A DNA stretch of 64,000 bases from Adiantum capillus-veneris (taxonomy: Eukaryota > Streptophyta > Polypodiopsida > Polypodiales > Pteridaceae): assembly GCA_014529385.2 (NCBI GenBank), contig CM043959.1, forward strand, positions 90,424,529 to 90,488,528, written 5' to 3'. How positions within the stretch are numbered: position 1 is the first letter of the stretch; each line of letters opens with the position of its first letter. Both the position numbers and the translations under genes were made by a program. Shown here one piece after another: positions 20,704 to 32,826 of this stretch. The notes beneath the pieces were generated by a model. That model had not been told where the DNA came from. It saw only the letters and a list, made by a program, of their open reading frames with translations, and searched no databases.

Positions 20704-23700
20704 TTACTTCCCCCTTAAGGAAGAGTTTTCGTCCTTGAAAACACAAGTAGTAACATCTTCTTAAGAATACTGGCGTTCTCTTTATTGACGTCCCATAAGT
20801 GAGCCAGTTGTCTGTATAACCGATAATTGGTGCAGTGAGGAGGTTCAATGAAACCAAGATGAATATCCTGATTTTCAACATTGTTGTTCGTTTGCAACCA
20901 CTTGGGTCTAAATGGTAACTCCATTTATAACTCACTTGTGTGCTGTAAAGGAGTAACCACAACTAAGAGTCACTTGGGTTTAAATGGTAACTCCATTTAT
21001 AACTCACTTGAGTACTATAAAGGAGGAACCACAACTAAGAGTTGTCCAAAGGCATAACCAGTTTTCAGATCTTCTGAAGATACTGGAATAATGCAAGGAA
21101 ACCTTGGCGTAACTTTCCATGTAGTTGTGAGCCAGATTTCCTACTCGCCTGAGTGTCTTGAACAGTCTGTTACATGTTCATCCCTAATGAAGGTTACTTG
21201 CCAACATGCTTTGTCAGCACACCTGGTAAGTCCTTGACGTATGGAAGTATTGACACAATCTCCAACCCCACCACAAGAGGTGTTCAAAGTCAAAAATCAT
21301 ACTTAAGAAAATTCTAGAATAGGGAGAAAATCATCTATTTAGAAATGTGTTGTGTTAACGTATGCTCTTAGCAGATCCTTTAGCACAAGATTACTCTTTG
21401 TAATCTGCCTATCCCCTTGGATAACTGACAGTACTGAGGTGTGTTTTCCTCACGTTTTACAGACAGTCGTCCCGGATGAGTGGTAAACGGAGAATCGCAG
21501 GAGTGTACAACCATCGTGGTTAACTTGAGAAAATCTACAAACGCCCAAACCGAGCCATGACCTCTATTGGTGATTAGTAGACCAAAAAGTTATCTCATAC
21601 AGATAGTGCACATAGAGTGCAAAATGCTTCATAAGCAGCAATCTTAGGAATATGCATGCCGTTCCAAATCAGCCCTTGCTAAACACTAAGGCCCATAACA
21701 CCTAGTGTGCATGCATTTAGCAAAACCTAACCAAACCTGTATATCCATAATGATGCTTGCCAATACGTATGGCAAATGTGATGCGCCTAGCATGTAATAA
21801 AAGGAATGTAAATAGTTCTGAAAAGAAACTAAATACTTTAAGTTGCAATCTTTTGTAAACCTTGCTGAAACGTCTGAATCACAATAAAAGGTGAAACATT
21901 GATCACTTCTAGATACAAACAATGAAAGTTTTTCATTAATAGCTTATAGCCTTGCTATATGTATAAACAACCATCTGTAATGTTGTTTAGCAGTACTTGT
22001 ATCTTAACAAGTCATTCTAAGTATCCGACAATTTGTGGCCACGAAATTGCTCCTAATACGTCGTGCTAAAAAATGGTCTAGAAAATAGATGTGACCAACA
22101 CCTAGGGACTTTGTCATGACACATAATTGACATAATGGCGCCAGTGTCAGTCCAGAGACTCATATTCTCCACATGTGGAATATGTCTCATATAAGGATGT
22201 GTGAAAAGGAACATCCTTCAAGTACAAGACGTACTTGTGTGTGGAGGTAACTACAGACACTCTACGACGGGAGTGAGAGGGACCTTCATTCGTTGCTCCA
22301 CACTGGCTAAACCGAACTCCTTGAGTTCCTAGACCATGTTGTATCCCATGTGACAACATGTGCCAAATTGAACCCTACAAGTAGGTTCGTAACAGCATAA
22401 GGCAGAAAAATAGATTGGATACTTGGCCAAAAATACTTTGTGCCAACATGTCCTTGGCATGACTCTGTAACATGCAATCATACTAATACGTCTTGAAAAA
22501 CCAAGCAAAGCATACTAAAAATGGAGTAACACCAAATCAATAGATGCATACCTTCAGATTTGGACGTAATGTTCACTTACGCGTATTCAAATGGAGAGGA
22601 GCACGTCTCCTACTTGAAAAAACAAACAACATTGCACTGGGAACCATGGGTGTTGCCCTTGCAATCCAACCCCTTTGGTTAAAATCTACATAGTCAAACC
22701 CTTTGGTAAGACCCTTTGTAGAAACTGCTCAACTAGCCGGTAACAATAACCAACATAGTTAACCGTGCACGTAATGATGGAAATCAACTTGAAAAGTTGA
22801 ATTTGTCCACTACCGCATGGTAGATTGCATAATTCTTTCCTTGAAAGCCTAACTGGGAGAAATAAAACTGTGATCCACAATGCAGATCAAACTGTGATTC
22901 TTAATGCCTAGGGGGTGATGTAACAATGACTCGCCGGGTCTTACCCCAAAAAGTATATCCATTGACACGCTGTAGTGCTATAGAGAGAGCAAGAGATCCA
23001 CATAAGTGAGATGTCTAGCTCTTATGGAAAGCCATGATGTCTCAACTTCTTGCTGCATCTATACTTCCTTGTAGAGATCAGCTGGCTGCTGTGAGTTAAA
23101 GATTTATAAAAACTCAACTTGAGTGTTGCACTGAAAACATGTAGTGCAAAAATGACACTGTAAACATCCGTAATGACAAGACTCTTGCTTGTCCATTAAC
23201 GTCGATGTGTACTTCCCTGGATAGATATGTTCAATCTTGAAAACAATCACCCAAGGAATGCCAATGGTTGGGTCTTACCCTTGTCATGAAATCGGCTCTT
23301 AGCCTGTTTGGCTCATAGGCCTTATCCAAAATAGTGTTCAATCGACGAACCGATGAAGACTAATTTGAGTAGCATCTTAGCTATGTGCTAGCTATGAGTG
23401 AGAGCACCTTGGCCCAAGCTGGCTCACGAGCAGAATATGTATCAAAATATTCTTAGAAGAGTTTCGTTATTCGCGAAAGAAATAAGAAGAAGAGAGAAAA
23501 GAAGAGCATGCTGGGCTGAGGAACTTTCCTTAAATTTGTAGAGTGTGTGCCCAGAATGTGTGCTCTTAGACATCTTATGCCTGAATTACAGCTTATCCTA
23601 AAAGCATTCCACAATCTGTCTGTAGAACACTCTCAGCAAGAGAGGCAACAGAAAAACATAAAACTCATTCCGACCCATCTACCTTGTAGGGGTCATGATT

Positions 23701-24956
23701 GTATGAGGATGACTTGGTATTGGCACTTTGCATGGGAATCAAGTCCAAATTTGTGGTTCGTTGTAGTGTTGTTGTGTTGACAGCAACCAAAAAACACATT
23801 TAAACATTTCATCACATAGTCTGTCCTTGACAGAGTTGCGAGTGTGATAGCGGAAGCATAATCATGAAGCGGTGGAATACATGCCACCTAGTTAGCATGC
23901 TGTGTATGCAGAATTGTAAGCCCTTGGCTAGTATAATGGCCTCAAGCATGAGAGCCGAAACCATAAGTACCTTGCATAGTGTGCCTTGGGAGCGATGCAT
24001 CATAACGTGTTTTTGCCACACATAAAATAGGAGCAAATTGCAATGTGAATAGTTTCCCAAACTGGCGTGCCAATGCCCTTGTTGCCAAGTCAATGGGAAG
24101 TATCTGGCACGTGTGAGAATCCGTGCTTCATTTGAATTTGTCAAATCACTTTGCTTTACATGACAGACAACGTGTTCCAATGAAAACATGAAAAACAAAC
24201 AAATTTAAAATTAGGCTAACCTGGTTATCCCGCTATAACCTGTCATCCTGAAATTTTGATGGAGAAGAACTCGTTTCATAACGGCTCATAGCCTAGTCTG
24301 CTGCACGAGAGAGAGTTGTCGCGTGTATATATATACTTCCCTTGTATCATATACCTCCATCTGGCATGTAATGACAGAACCTGCAAGCAGATTACCAAAT
24401 TCCTCCCAAGTTTGTATGCTCATAGCATATGCCAAACGTGGGGAGTCTCAATGCAAGATTCCTAACTTGAAGCCTTGCTTCACAGAAATTGAAGCCTTGC
24501 CGATAGCCAATTGAGGCGGTTGTTGACATGCTGAGAGCATGACAAAAAGAATCGACCTTGTCGAGGAATTTCAACTGAAATGAGCTAAGTTTGTGTGACA
24601 AGCATCCTTTGGCAACGGATAGAAATAGTGACAAGGAGTCGGCCATGCCAAACAACGTGCCTCCTGCATCAAGGCAAGCAGTAGGATGTGCTAATCTCCT
24701 TGAGATTACAAAACATGGCAAATTGGAAAAAACGAAACGACCTTGTCGAACACTTTTAGCTAAATGACCTTGTCGAATATCTCAGCATCTTGAGAATTAT
24801 AAAAAAGTATGCGTAACTGATGTATTCTTTGCCAATTTCTAGAAAAGGTGACAGTGGGCAGTCATGCGGAGCAACTAGGCACCGTACATCAAGTCAATCA
24901 GCCAGCCAGGTCAATCTCCTTGAGATTCCAGAACAATGACAACTTGCTATGATTTT
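20704..24956 (-). other. internal region of short-LTR element, no coding signal
   Basis: Scanning all frames, including the longest minus-strand ones (23812-24198 and 24392-24721), I find no retroelement or cellular motif. The sequence is not low-complexity apart from the 72-bp tandem pair at 20899-21042. Confidence 0.55.
20899..21042. repeat. 72-bp tandem duplication
   Basis: Two adjacent copies (20899-20970 and 20971-21042), each starting CACTTGGGT and ending CACAACTAAGAGT, differ at only about six positions. Confidence 0.95.
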
Positions 24957-25277
24957 TGTTGAGATGTCGAGCTCTACATCTTGAGCTAGCATCCACTACG
25001 GGTCTTGACCGCTTATGACATTTACTCCTTGGCGCGTTAGGTGACCGACACAGAGGATCTCTGCCAGTGATTCTACAGCTGGACTACACTTATAGTGCCA
25101 GCCTAGTACTCGTCTAGCGAGTTCACACTTAGTGACCGCATGTACATATGTGCTACTTTTCAGTTTTAGCACTTAGTCATTTTGTACTCTCTTTTTTGTA
25201 CGAAGAAGAAGAAGCTTTCCATCTCTGTGTGCTTTGTGCTTGTCTTGTGTAGCTCTCTTGCATCCTCTTTCTTTACA
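24957..25277 (+). repeat. C2 5' LTR
   Basis: 321 bp, TGTTGAGATGTCGAGC...CTTTCTTTACA. Differences from the 3' LTR cluster in the first 180 bases; the last 140 bases look identical. Confidence 0.97.
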
Positions 25278-25296
25278 TGGTATCAGAGCCTGGTGC
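25278..25296 (+). other. C2 primer-binding site
   Basis: TGGTATCAGAGCCTGGTGC directly follows the LTR and matches the initiator tRNA-Met type. Confidence 0.92.
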
Positions 25297-25467
25297 AGGC
25301 AAGAGAGGCTAAGAGAGTAAGAGATTTACTGTACAAGTACAGTGGTTGTATGTACGCTTGATTGTGGACACTCGTTGAGTGTAGAAAGCGTTACAGGTAC
25401 CACGATAGCAGGTTCAGCAGATTTGTAGGTTTTTGCAAATTGCAGCTATTTGTCTTAGTGCTTCAAG

Positions 25468-26589
25468 ATGTCTGACGGTTTCAATCAGATTGTTACTGAG
25501 AAGCTTGAGAAAAATAACTACCCTGCATGGAAGTTCAGAATAACAAATTTCCTAAAAGGAAAAGGTTATTGGGACTATGTAGAAGGAGACAATGAAAAGG
25601 AACCAGAGATTCCTGAGGCAAATGCTACAACAGAACAAAGGAAAGCTTTGAGGGACTGGCAACAAGGCCAGAGCAAAGTGATGTATTGGATTTCTATGAG
25701 CATCAGAGATGGCATGATGGGCTATCTACAGGATGCTGAAACCCCCGCCATTGCATGGAAAAACTTAGGCAGAGTGTTCGAGGTGAACACCAAGGCCAGG
25801 AAGCTTCAACTAAAGTCGGATCTAAATGAGGTTAAGAGGAAAAACCTCTCAATCAATGATTATGCCTTGAAGATCAAGAGTATCATTGAGGCTCTTGGAT
25901 CTATTAAAGTCTCAGTGGAAGACGATGACATTGTCCGTGCATGCTTGGATGGTATAGGAGATGAGTATGTACATTTCAGGTCTTCCATGAATACAAGAGA
26001 CGACATCCCCGTGTTCCAAGATTTGATTTCTATGCTTATTCTTGAGGAGAAGAACCTTGACACATCTTCTTCTCATGGCAGAAATAATTCTGAACAGGCC
26101 TTCTATTCTAACTCCAACAGAGGTAGAGGTAGAGGTTGTGGTTGAGGCCCAAGGGGTTGCAGGGGCCAATTTCAAGAAGGTCAATCAAATCAAAACAATA
26201 CAGGTGGCAGGGGAAACCAGTCTCAAGGCAGGGGGAGTCAAAGAGGTCGTGGTGCAGGATCAAGCATGCAACAACATACTACAGATAGCAGAGAATGTTG
26301 GACTTGTGGTGAAAGAGGTCACATGTCACGTGACTGTCCAAAGGGAAAAGCAAGTGGAAAGAGAGAACACGGCAACTATGCATCTACTAGCAGAGATGCA
26401 GATGACAGCAAAAACGAGTGCATGTTTGTTATGCAGCATGTAATGAATACAATGGCTGCAGAGAATTCCACCCAAGATGATGTTTGGTATGTGGATTCAG
26501 GTGCCTCTAATCACATGACGTCTCGTGGAGAGTGGTTTAGAGATATGCGCAAACAGGAGATGACACAGCTCACCCCATTGTTCATGTAG
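25468..26589 (+). pseudogene. C2 gag, zinc knuckle and protease start
   Basis: A 225-residue copia Gag (FNQIVTEKLEKNNYPAWKFR..., with the W and YCLK-type core) ends at a TGA at 26143-26145. The same frame continues to 26589 with a CCHC knuckle (CWTCGERGHMSRDC) and the protease active site WYVDSGASNHMTS, which is intact. Glycine/arginine repeats (RGRGRG) lie before the knuckle. A frameshift near 26555 moves the rest of the protease into another frame. Confidence 0.92.
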
Positions 26590-27690
26590 GGGACATACCT
26601 CTAAATACGAAGAGTGGGAAATTAAAGTACTTAGCAGATGTACTTCATGTCCCAAACATTACAAAGAATCTTGTTTCTGTTGGACAAATGGTTGAGCAGG
26701 GTTCGCAGGTTCGCTTCAATCCGAATGGCTGTTATGTAGAAGATTTCCAGAATGGCTGTAAGCTGATCACAGAGGGCAAATGTGTGGGTAGAATGTTTAC
26801 GCTAAATGTAGACATGCCTGAAGTAAAAGCTGCATTATTTGCATAGGGCACAGGTGTTGTGGATGATGTTGACATTTGGCACAAACACATTGGCCATGTC
26901 AATGAGCAGAGATTGCGCAGCATGCAATCAAAACAGATTGTAAAAGGTTTGCCCAAATTCAAGGTGGATGGTATGCATAAAGTGTGTGCAGCATGCCAGT
27001 TTGGAAAACAGTCAAAGGGCTCATTTCCACATGAGTGCAATGTATGTAAAAAGCCACTTGAGGTGGTACACACAGATGTTTCGGGTCCAACCGATATTGC
27101 AAATATGCAAATCAAGATATTGAAGTCAGATGGAGGGGGAGAGTACTTCTCCAACGATTTTTCAGATTTTCTGCGAATGCATGGTATACGCAGGCAGTTT
27201 ACATGCAGATATACTCCACAGCAGAATGGGGTCGCAGAAAGGAAAAACAGACACATTGCAGAGGTTGCACGTGCATTGATGAATTAGAAGAACATGCCTC
27301 ATCATTTCTGGGCTGAAGCTGTAAATACAACTGTGTACATTATGAACAAGACACCTACAGCTGTGATGCATGATGTAACACCTGAGGAAAAGTTACAGGT
27401 ACAAAGCCTGATTTGGCACACTTGAAAGTGTTTGGATGCATAGCTTACGTGCATTTACTAGATGAGTTGCGTAGGAAATTGGATCCTATAGCAGAGAAAT
27501 GTATTCTTGTGGGATATTCCCTTGAACAAAAGGGGTATAGGTGCTACAATCCTACTACACGAGAATTACGAGTGAGCAGAGATGTAGTCTTTGATGAGAT
27601 GAGCAGCTGGTACAGTAATGCACATGGCACTATTGGGGCTGATGTAGAAGATGATGTGGTTCTACAAAATGTGAGGCCACAGTCATAGGT
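26590..27690 (+). pseudogene. C2 protease end and integrase, with core deletion
   Basis: The protease ends and the pre-integrase domain (WHKHIGHVNEQRL, then CAACQFGKQ) lies in the frame of 26859-27287. The integrase core has D in VVHTDVSGP, D in LKSDGGGEY and E in NGVAERKNR, so the triad survives. Only about 15 residues separate the first two aspartates, where copia integrases have about 60, so about 130-150 bases of the core are missing. Stops occur near 26844, 27285 and 27686, and a frameshift near 27395. Confidence 0.88.
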
Positions 27691-27691
27691 T

Positions 27692-29625
27692 TTGAGTGGA
27701 CCACAAGAGTCCTCTTCTCGTGGCTTTGTTGAGAATCCATGGAATGGTAGACTACGTACGCAGGTTACTCCACCAGCAGGTTCAGGGAATGTATCACGAA
27801 AAGGAAAGGAAAAGGTTGATGAACCTCCCTTTATGGCTGATGCATCATCAGGTTTTTCACATGTAGACATGGATTCAGATGGTTCTGAACAAAGTATTGA
27901 TGAGGAATTTGGAATTTCGACTATCAGGACACCTGGTGTAAGGAAAGTACAAGAAGATGCTAGAGGGCAAAGGAGTGACCCAGGACCGCGCAGATCTAAC
28001 AGAGTCAGAAATCCAGTTCAAAAATTGACTTATGATGGCTATCTAGCGTATCACCAATCCTACATGGCTAAGGTGATAGAGGATGTGGAGCCCACATGTT
28101 TTGAGGATGCAGTTGGAAATGTGCATTGGGATGACGCAAGGAATGAAGAGATGGCTGCATTGGAAGCAAATGACACATGGGAGTTGGTGCCATTGCCTGG
28201 TGGCAAGAAAGCTATTGGCTGTAAATGGGTGTATAAAACTAAGCATAAGGCTGATGGTAACATTGAGCGTCACAAGGCAAGGCTGGTCGCAAAGGGTTAT
28301 GCACAGACGTATGGCATAGACTTTGAGAAGACCTTTGCTCCAGTGGCAAAGATGACGACTATGAGAGCTGTCATAGCAGTGGCTGCATCTAGAGGATGGA
28401 TTATGCATCAAATGGATGTAAAGAATGCCTTCTTGAATGGTGAGTTGCAAGAGGAAGTGTATATGGATCAGCCACCTGGTTATGTCGATCCAGGTTACCC
28501 AGATTATGTATGCAGGCTTCTCAAAGCTTTGTATAGTTTGAAGCAGGGCTCTAGAGCATGGTATGACAGGATTGCCAAGTATCTTGTCAGTATTGGGTTT
28601 AGGAGAGCTCATGCTGATCATTCACTCTATGTATGTGAGAGTGATGTGGGCATTGTGGTCATTACCATATATGTAGATGACCTTATTATTGTGGGTGACA
28701 ATGCTATGGAGATTGATCATGTAAAGGGTCTTCTCAAACAAGAGTTTGAAATGAAACATTTGGGCGAGTTGCGCTACTTTCTTAGCATTGAGGTGATCAG
28801 GACTCTAGAGGGTGTATGGCTGTCACAGAGACAATATACTTTGGACATGTTGTCAAAGTATGGTATGGCTGATTGTAAGCCAATTTCTATTCCCTTGGAT
28901 GTGAATGCAAAGCTGAGTGCAGAGAAGGGTGATGTTGTTGAGGATGTCAAAATGTACAGGAAGATTGTGGGTAGTCTAATCTACTTGACTATCACGAGGC
29001 CAGACTTGAGCTACACAGGAGGCTTGGAGAGTCAGTTCATACAGCTTCCGAGGAAGCCACATTTGGATGGAGTACGACGCACACTTCGGTATGTGCAAGG
29101 GACTCTTGAATACACATTGTTCTATGCAACAGATGTGCGTTTAGCATTATATGGGTATACAGATGCAGATTGGGCAGGTAGCATTGTTGATAGGAGATCT
29201 ATGAGAGTCTTCATGTTCTCTTTTGGTAGTGCTGCTGTTACTTGGAGCAGCAAAAAGCAGCCTACGGTTGCTTTATCGAGCACAAAGGCCGAGTACAGAG
29301 GTGGAGCAGTTGCGGCGTGCGAGGTATCTTGGCTACGCACATTACGTGAGGACTTGGGAGTGCAAGTGGACCAGCAGATTGTCATCCATTGTGACAACCT
29401 CAGCAACATGTAGTTGGCTAGGAACCCAGTGTTCCATGCCAGGACCAAGCACATAGAGGTCCATTACCACTACGTTCGAGAGAGAGTGTTAGCGGGCGAC
29501 ATCGACTTGGTCTACGTCAGCACAGAGGAGTAGATAGCGCATATCTTTACCAAGGCCCTCGGAGTTGAGAAGCTTCGACATTTCCGGACGATGCTTGGAC
29601 TCTGCGACATGCAGAGCTTGAGGGG
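27692..29625 (+). pseudogene. C2 reverse transcriptase and RNase H
   Basis: This 573-residue frame is the best preserved coding piece of C2. It has the RT opening WELVPLPGGKKAIGCKWVYK, VKNAFLNGEL, LYSLKQGSRAWY and the catalytic box ITIYVDDLIIVG. The RNase H shows D in YTDADWAGS, E in STKAEYRGG and D in IHCDNLSNM. It ends at a TAG (29411-29413), where coding continues in frame (LARNPVFHARTKHIEVHYH) through a second TAG near 29531 to the purine tract at 29620-29628. Both stops are one change from CAG. Confidence 0.92.
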
Positions 29626-29628
29626 GAG

Positions 29629-29949
29629 TGTTGAGATGTCGAGCTCTACATCTTGAGCTGGAATCCACTACGGGTCTTGACCGCTTACGACATTTACTCA
29701 CTGGCGCGTTAGGTGACCGACACGAAGGATCTCTGCCAGTGATTCTACAGCTAGACTACACTTATAATGCCAGCCTAGTACGCTTCTAGCAAGTTCACAC
29801 TTAGTGACCGCATGTACATATGTGCTACTTTTCAGTTTTAGCACTTAGTCATTTTGTACTCTCTTTTTTGTACGAAGAAGAAGAAGCTTTCCATCTCTGT
29901 GTGCTTTGTGCTTGTCTTGTGTAGCTCTCTTGCATCCTCTTTCTTTACA
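29629..29949 (+). repeat. C2 3' LTR
   Basis: 321 bp, TG...CA, preceded by TTGAGGGGGAG and followed by the ATTTT duplication. Confidence 0.97.
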
Positions 29950-31145
29950 ATTTTGCATCAAACCGACCCAGCTGCTGTGCTCAAAGCCGTATAAGTTATC
30001 ACACATACACCATGCATGAACACTTTCTAGTCTTGTCGGCCATGTTTGTTCGTGCACATGGTTGACCTTGGCAAGCGATATGCAAGGACATAACCATTGA
30101 AAGCACTTTTCTTAGCCCCAAAAAACTTGTAAAACATAGGCAACAATTGCTTGCCATGCCAAGAGTACGAAGAGATCTGCAAGATTTCATGCATGCAGAA
30201 TGTAAAACAGAAATGTGAACTTGCTTACCAATTCTTATTGCCCGCTTCGAGTGGTGGAATGGAGTCATCATAATCCCGACTCTGCTGAATTCGAAAAAAC
30301 AAAATCTGCAAACTTCTTGGTCTTCGTAAGCACGTCGGTGTTGAATCCAACCAAGAGTAGCTTGAAAATAATGAGCAAATCGGCAGTCGATGATTCACTT
30401 GAAAGCACGGAGCAAAGTCGAGTTGCCAATAATCTGGTTTGCGTCGTATGCAATACACCAGTTAGATTTGGCACTGGTCGACAAAGGTTTCAGCCGTCAA
30501 GAAGCTGAAATATGTGAATCAAACTGCAGACGCGTGCGATGCGGTTTGCATCGTATGCAATCGCCAAATCGGTAGAAAATTGGCCAATTCATGGCTTGTC
30601 GTAACTGAAAAAACTGCGTGCCGCAAGGTCGAACTGCTGGATTGACTGTAAATCCAGAAATTTACTGTGATGATGCCCACCCTATCGAAGAGGAGAGCCG
30701 TAGAGCAACGGGTTCCGTGAACCGTATAAGTCCCTTGGTGGGAAGACTCGTGGGAAGGGCCGCTGAGAGTGGCCAAGGATCAATTCAATGGCCCAAGGCC
30801 CTTTTAAATGTGAATCCTCAAGTGTTTCAAGCGCAGGCAACGAGCAGGCTTCAATGACGATGATGATGATGACTTGGCGGCTTGCACAGGCCGGCTATGG
30901 CCACGACCTCGTATATCTTCCCCCTCCTCCAAGGGGAACTCCCTTCAAGCTTAACTCCTCCCGATTTCATCCACCACACAGTGGTTTCCAAAACGGGAAG
31001 AACTGCCCGATTTGGCAAGGAGCCCGGCTAAAATTGGAAAAAGGCTTAAAAAGCAACGGTTCTCACCAAAGGGGCATGCTTTTAGGGGCCAAAGATGACC
31101 ACGCCTAGAGAGAGAGTTGAAGAGAGTCCCAAGCTCTGGTACCAG
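29950..31145 (-). other. 5' internal region of short-LTR element, no coding signal
   Basis: Resumes after C2. At its right end, on the minus strand, lies the primer-binding site CTGGTACCAGAGCTTGGG (31145 downward). No domain is recognisable in the short overlapping frames at 30215-31108. Confidence 0.55.
31127..31145 (-). other. primer-binding site of short-LTR element
   Basis: On the minus strand TGGTACCAGAGCTTGGG follows the LTR after one base. It differs from the usual TGGTATCAGAGC by one base. Confidence 0.8.
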
Positions 31146-31320
31146 TGTAAGAAACTAGGAAACTAGGCTCTACTAGATCCTCCTCCCAACCTCCCTTTAT
31201 AGGTGGGCTCCTAGCACCTTGACCTAGACGGATCCCCTGTCCACACTGCCTAGCCCACCAGCCCTTGGCCGTAGTCCTTGCCTAGCCTAGCTCTTGGGGT
31301 ACAGGACCCATGTCGTGACA
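31146..31320 (-). repeat. 5' LTR of short-LTR element
   Basis: TGTAAGAAACTAGG...CATGTCGTGACA, 175 bp, close match to 20532-20703, followed by the GGTTC duplication. Confidence 0.93.
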
Positions 31321-32420
31321 GGTTCTTTGGCTCCAAAGAGACAGGATGGTTCCTACGCCGAAGATGCCGGCTAGAGCGGCTCCAATTGGGGAGGATGTGC
31401 AGGTGGTTCCAGAGTGGACAAAGGATGTGATGACAAGTTCACGAGCAGCTATAGATGCTCCATTGAAGTGCGGTAAAGAGCAAGGAGTGCGGTTTACAGA
31501 CGAGATCGAAGCGGTGAAGCTAGAGGAGATTCCCGAGCTTGAAACCAAAGTGGAGAATGTGTCGAGTGATGGTAGTTCTATGGATGCAGACACGAGTTGG
31601 GAGACTGAATCATCCCAATCCAGGTATGATGAGTTTGACCTCTTACATGTGAGTGGAGAGGTAGTGAATATGTGCAAGGAGCAGCATGAAGTGAAAGCCG
31701 AAGTGCTTAGTGGAGACCAAGTGGAACAATCTAGGCCTCCAGGTGGTGAGGACCAGATAAAGCTGGTGTGCAGTACCATGCTAATGGCCATGTTGATGAA
31801 GATAGCAGTAGAGTATGCTATAGTGGTGCAGCAAGTGCAAAATTTTTCCAAGAGGGATAGAACAGTTGTATGGAAGAGGACAAGGAGGAGGTGATAGAGG
31901 ACGAGTTTCTCTCTTCCTTGACAGAGCTTGAGTTTGTAGTAATAGAAGAGTAGGTAATTGCAGCGGACAAGCAAGCGGTGCTTATTGACCTTGAAGGGCC
32001 AATTGAGGAGGAGGAGCTCGATGATGCTGGAATTGAGTTCATGGTAGGTGAAAAGGGTGCAGCAGAGTCAAAGAAGGAGGTGCTCTCTATGCAGTGGGTG
32101 GCCTCTATGACAGGTGATGCGGATTCCAAGGCGATGTCCAAGCTTTCTAAGGAGGTCTGTGAGTGGTGGTTGAAAGGAATGATGATAAAAGAGGCTGTGC
32201 AGTATGCTGTTGAGCAGGTACAAGATCTGCTAGACAAGGATCTAGATTTACAAGGATGGGAGGGCGGGTCAGATGTGCTAGGTCTGTTTGGAGTGAGTGA
32301 TGGTACAAGCAGGTCTTTGGATGGTGAGCACGAGAGTTCTCTATTTGGTGTTCTTGGAGGAGCTTTGTTGCGAGTGGGCAGTTTGCCAAGGAATGCTTGG
32401 AGTGGTAGAGGTATGGTACT
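31321..32420 (+). pseudogene. Gag-like protein, C-terminal part (gag-only element)
   Basis: The Gag frame of 19823-20531 resumes here directly after the GGTTC duplication. A frame from about 31325 to 31894 and, after a frameshift near 31880, one from about 31880 to 32433 (stop near 31948) encode a long acidic, glutamate-rich tail. The tail contains two related segments: MLMKIAVEYAIVVQQVQNF (about 31790-31846) and MMIKEAVQYAVEQVQDLL (about 32178-32231), so part of it is an internal repeat. No zinc knuckle and no enzyme motif is visible. I do not recognise this C-terminal region. Confidence 0.6.
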
Positions 32421-32502
32421 AGCTTCCCGTTGAGGTGAAGAGAGGCCCGAAGGGGGTCGGGGGATTAGGTGCAAAAGAGGAGGGTCCCACGCCTTTGGTG
32501 TT
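32421..32502 (+). repeat. 3' LTR of gag-only element, left fragment
   Basis: Matches 18812-18893 (GCTTCCCG[CT]TGAGGTGAAGAGAGGCCC...GGTCCCACGCC). It is cut by the Tat element; the LTR resumes at 43842. Confidence 0.85.
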
Positions 32503-32654
32503 TGACGCAAAGCAGACCCCGAACCCCGATGGCCTCTAAAACGCCGGGGGCCGAATGGCTCGCCTCGAGCCTGCCACGATAAAGCGAACAGCGGGAACCA
32601 CCTAGCTTTGAGCGGCTAGGACGCATAGCCCACGATGATATGAACACCACAAAC

Positions 32655-32826
<172 letters not shown>

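Larger units (their letters stand above)
24957..29949 (+). mobile_element. C2: complete-length Ty1/copia element
   Basis: Two 321-bp LTRs (24957-25277 and 29629-29949) flank a + strand gag-protease-integrase-RT-RNase H region. The target duplication ATTTT is perfect (24952-24956 and 29950-29954). The LTRs differ at about 12 positions by eye (about 96% identity), so this is among the younger insertions. A tRNA-Met primer-binding site and a GAGGGGGAG purine tract are present. Several stops, frameshifts and a deletion inside integrase make it non-functional. Confidence 0.97.
20532..31320 (-). mobile_element. short-LTR, non-coding LTR element (LARD-like) carrying a copia element
   Basis: Identical-family direct repeats at 20532-20703 and 31146-31320 (172 and 175 bp) bound the element. 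The target duplication GGTTC is perfect (20527-20531 and 31321-31325). On the minus strand a tRNA-Met-type primer-binding site follows the right LTR and a purine tract precedes the left LTR, so the element reads right to left. The internal 5.4 kb (20704-24956 and 29950-31145) show no Gag, protease, RT or integrase motif in any frame. It is non-autonomous, in the size class of LARD elements, though its LTRs are much shorter than those of typical LARDs. Confidence 0.9.

Noticed and set aside
20704-24956. Possible host gene on the minus strand (frames at 23812-24198 and 24392-24721)
   Set aside because: No domain, no conserved composition, no splice-consistent chain of exons; the region is bounded by LTR element ends.
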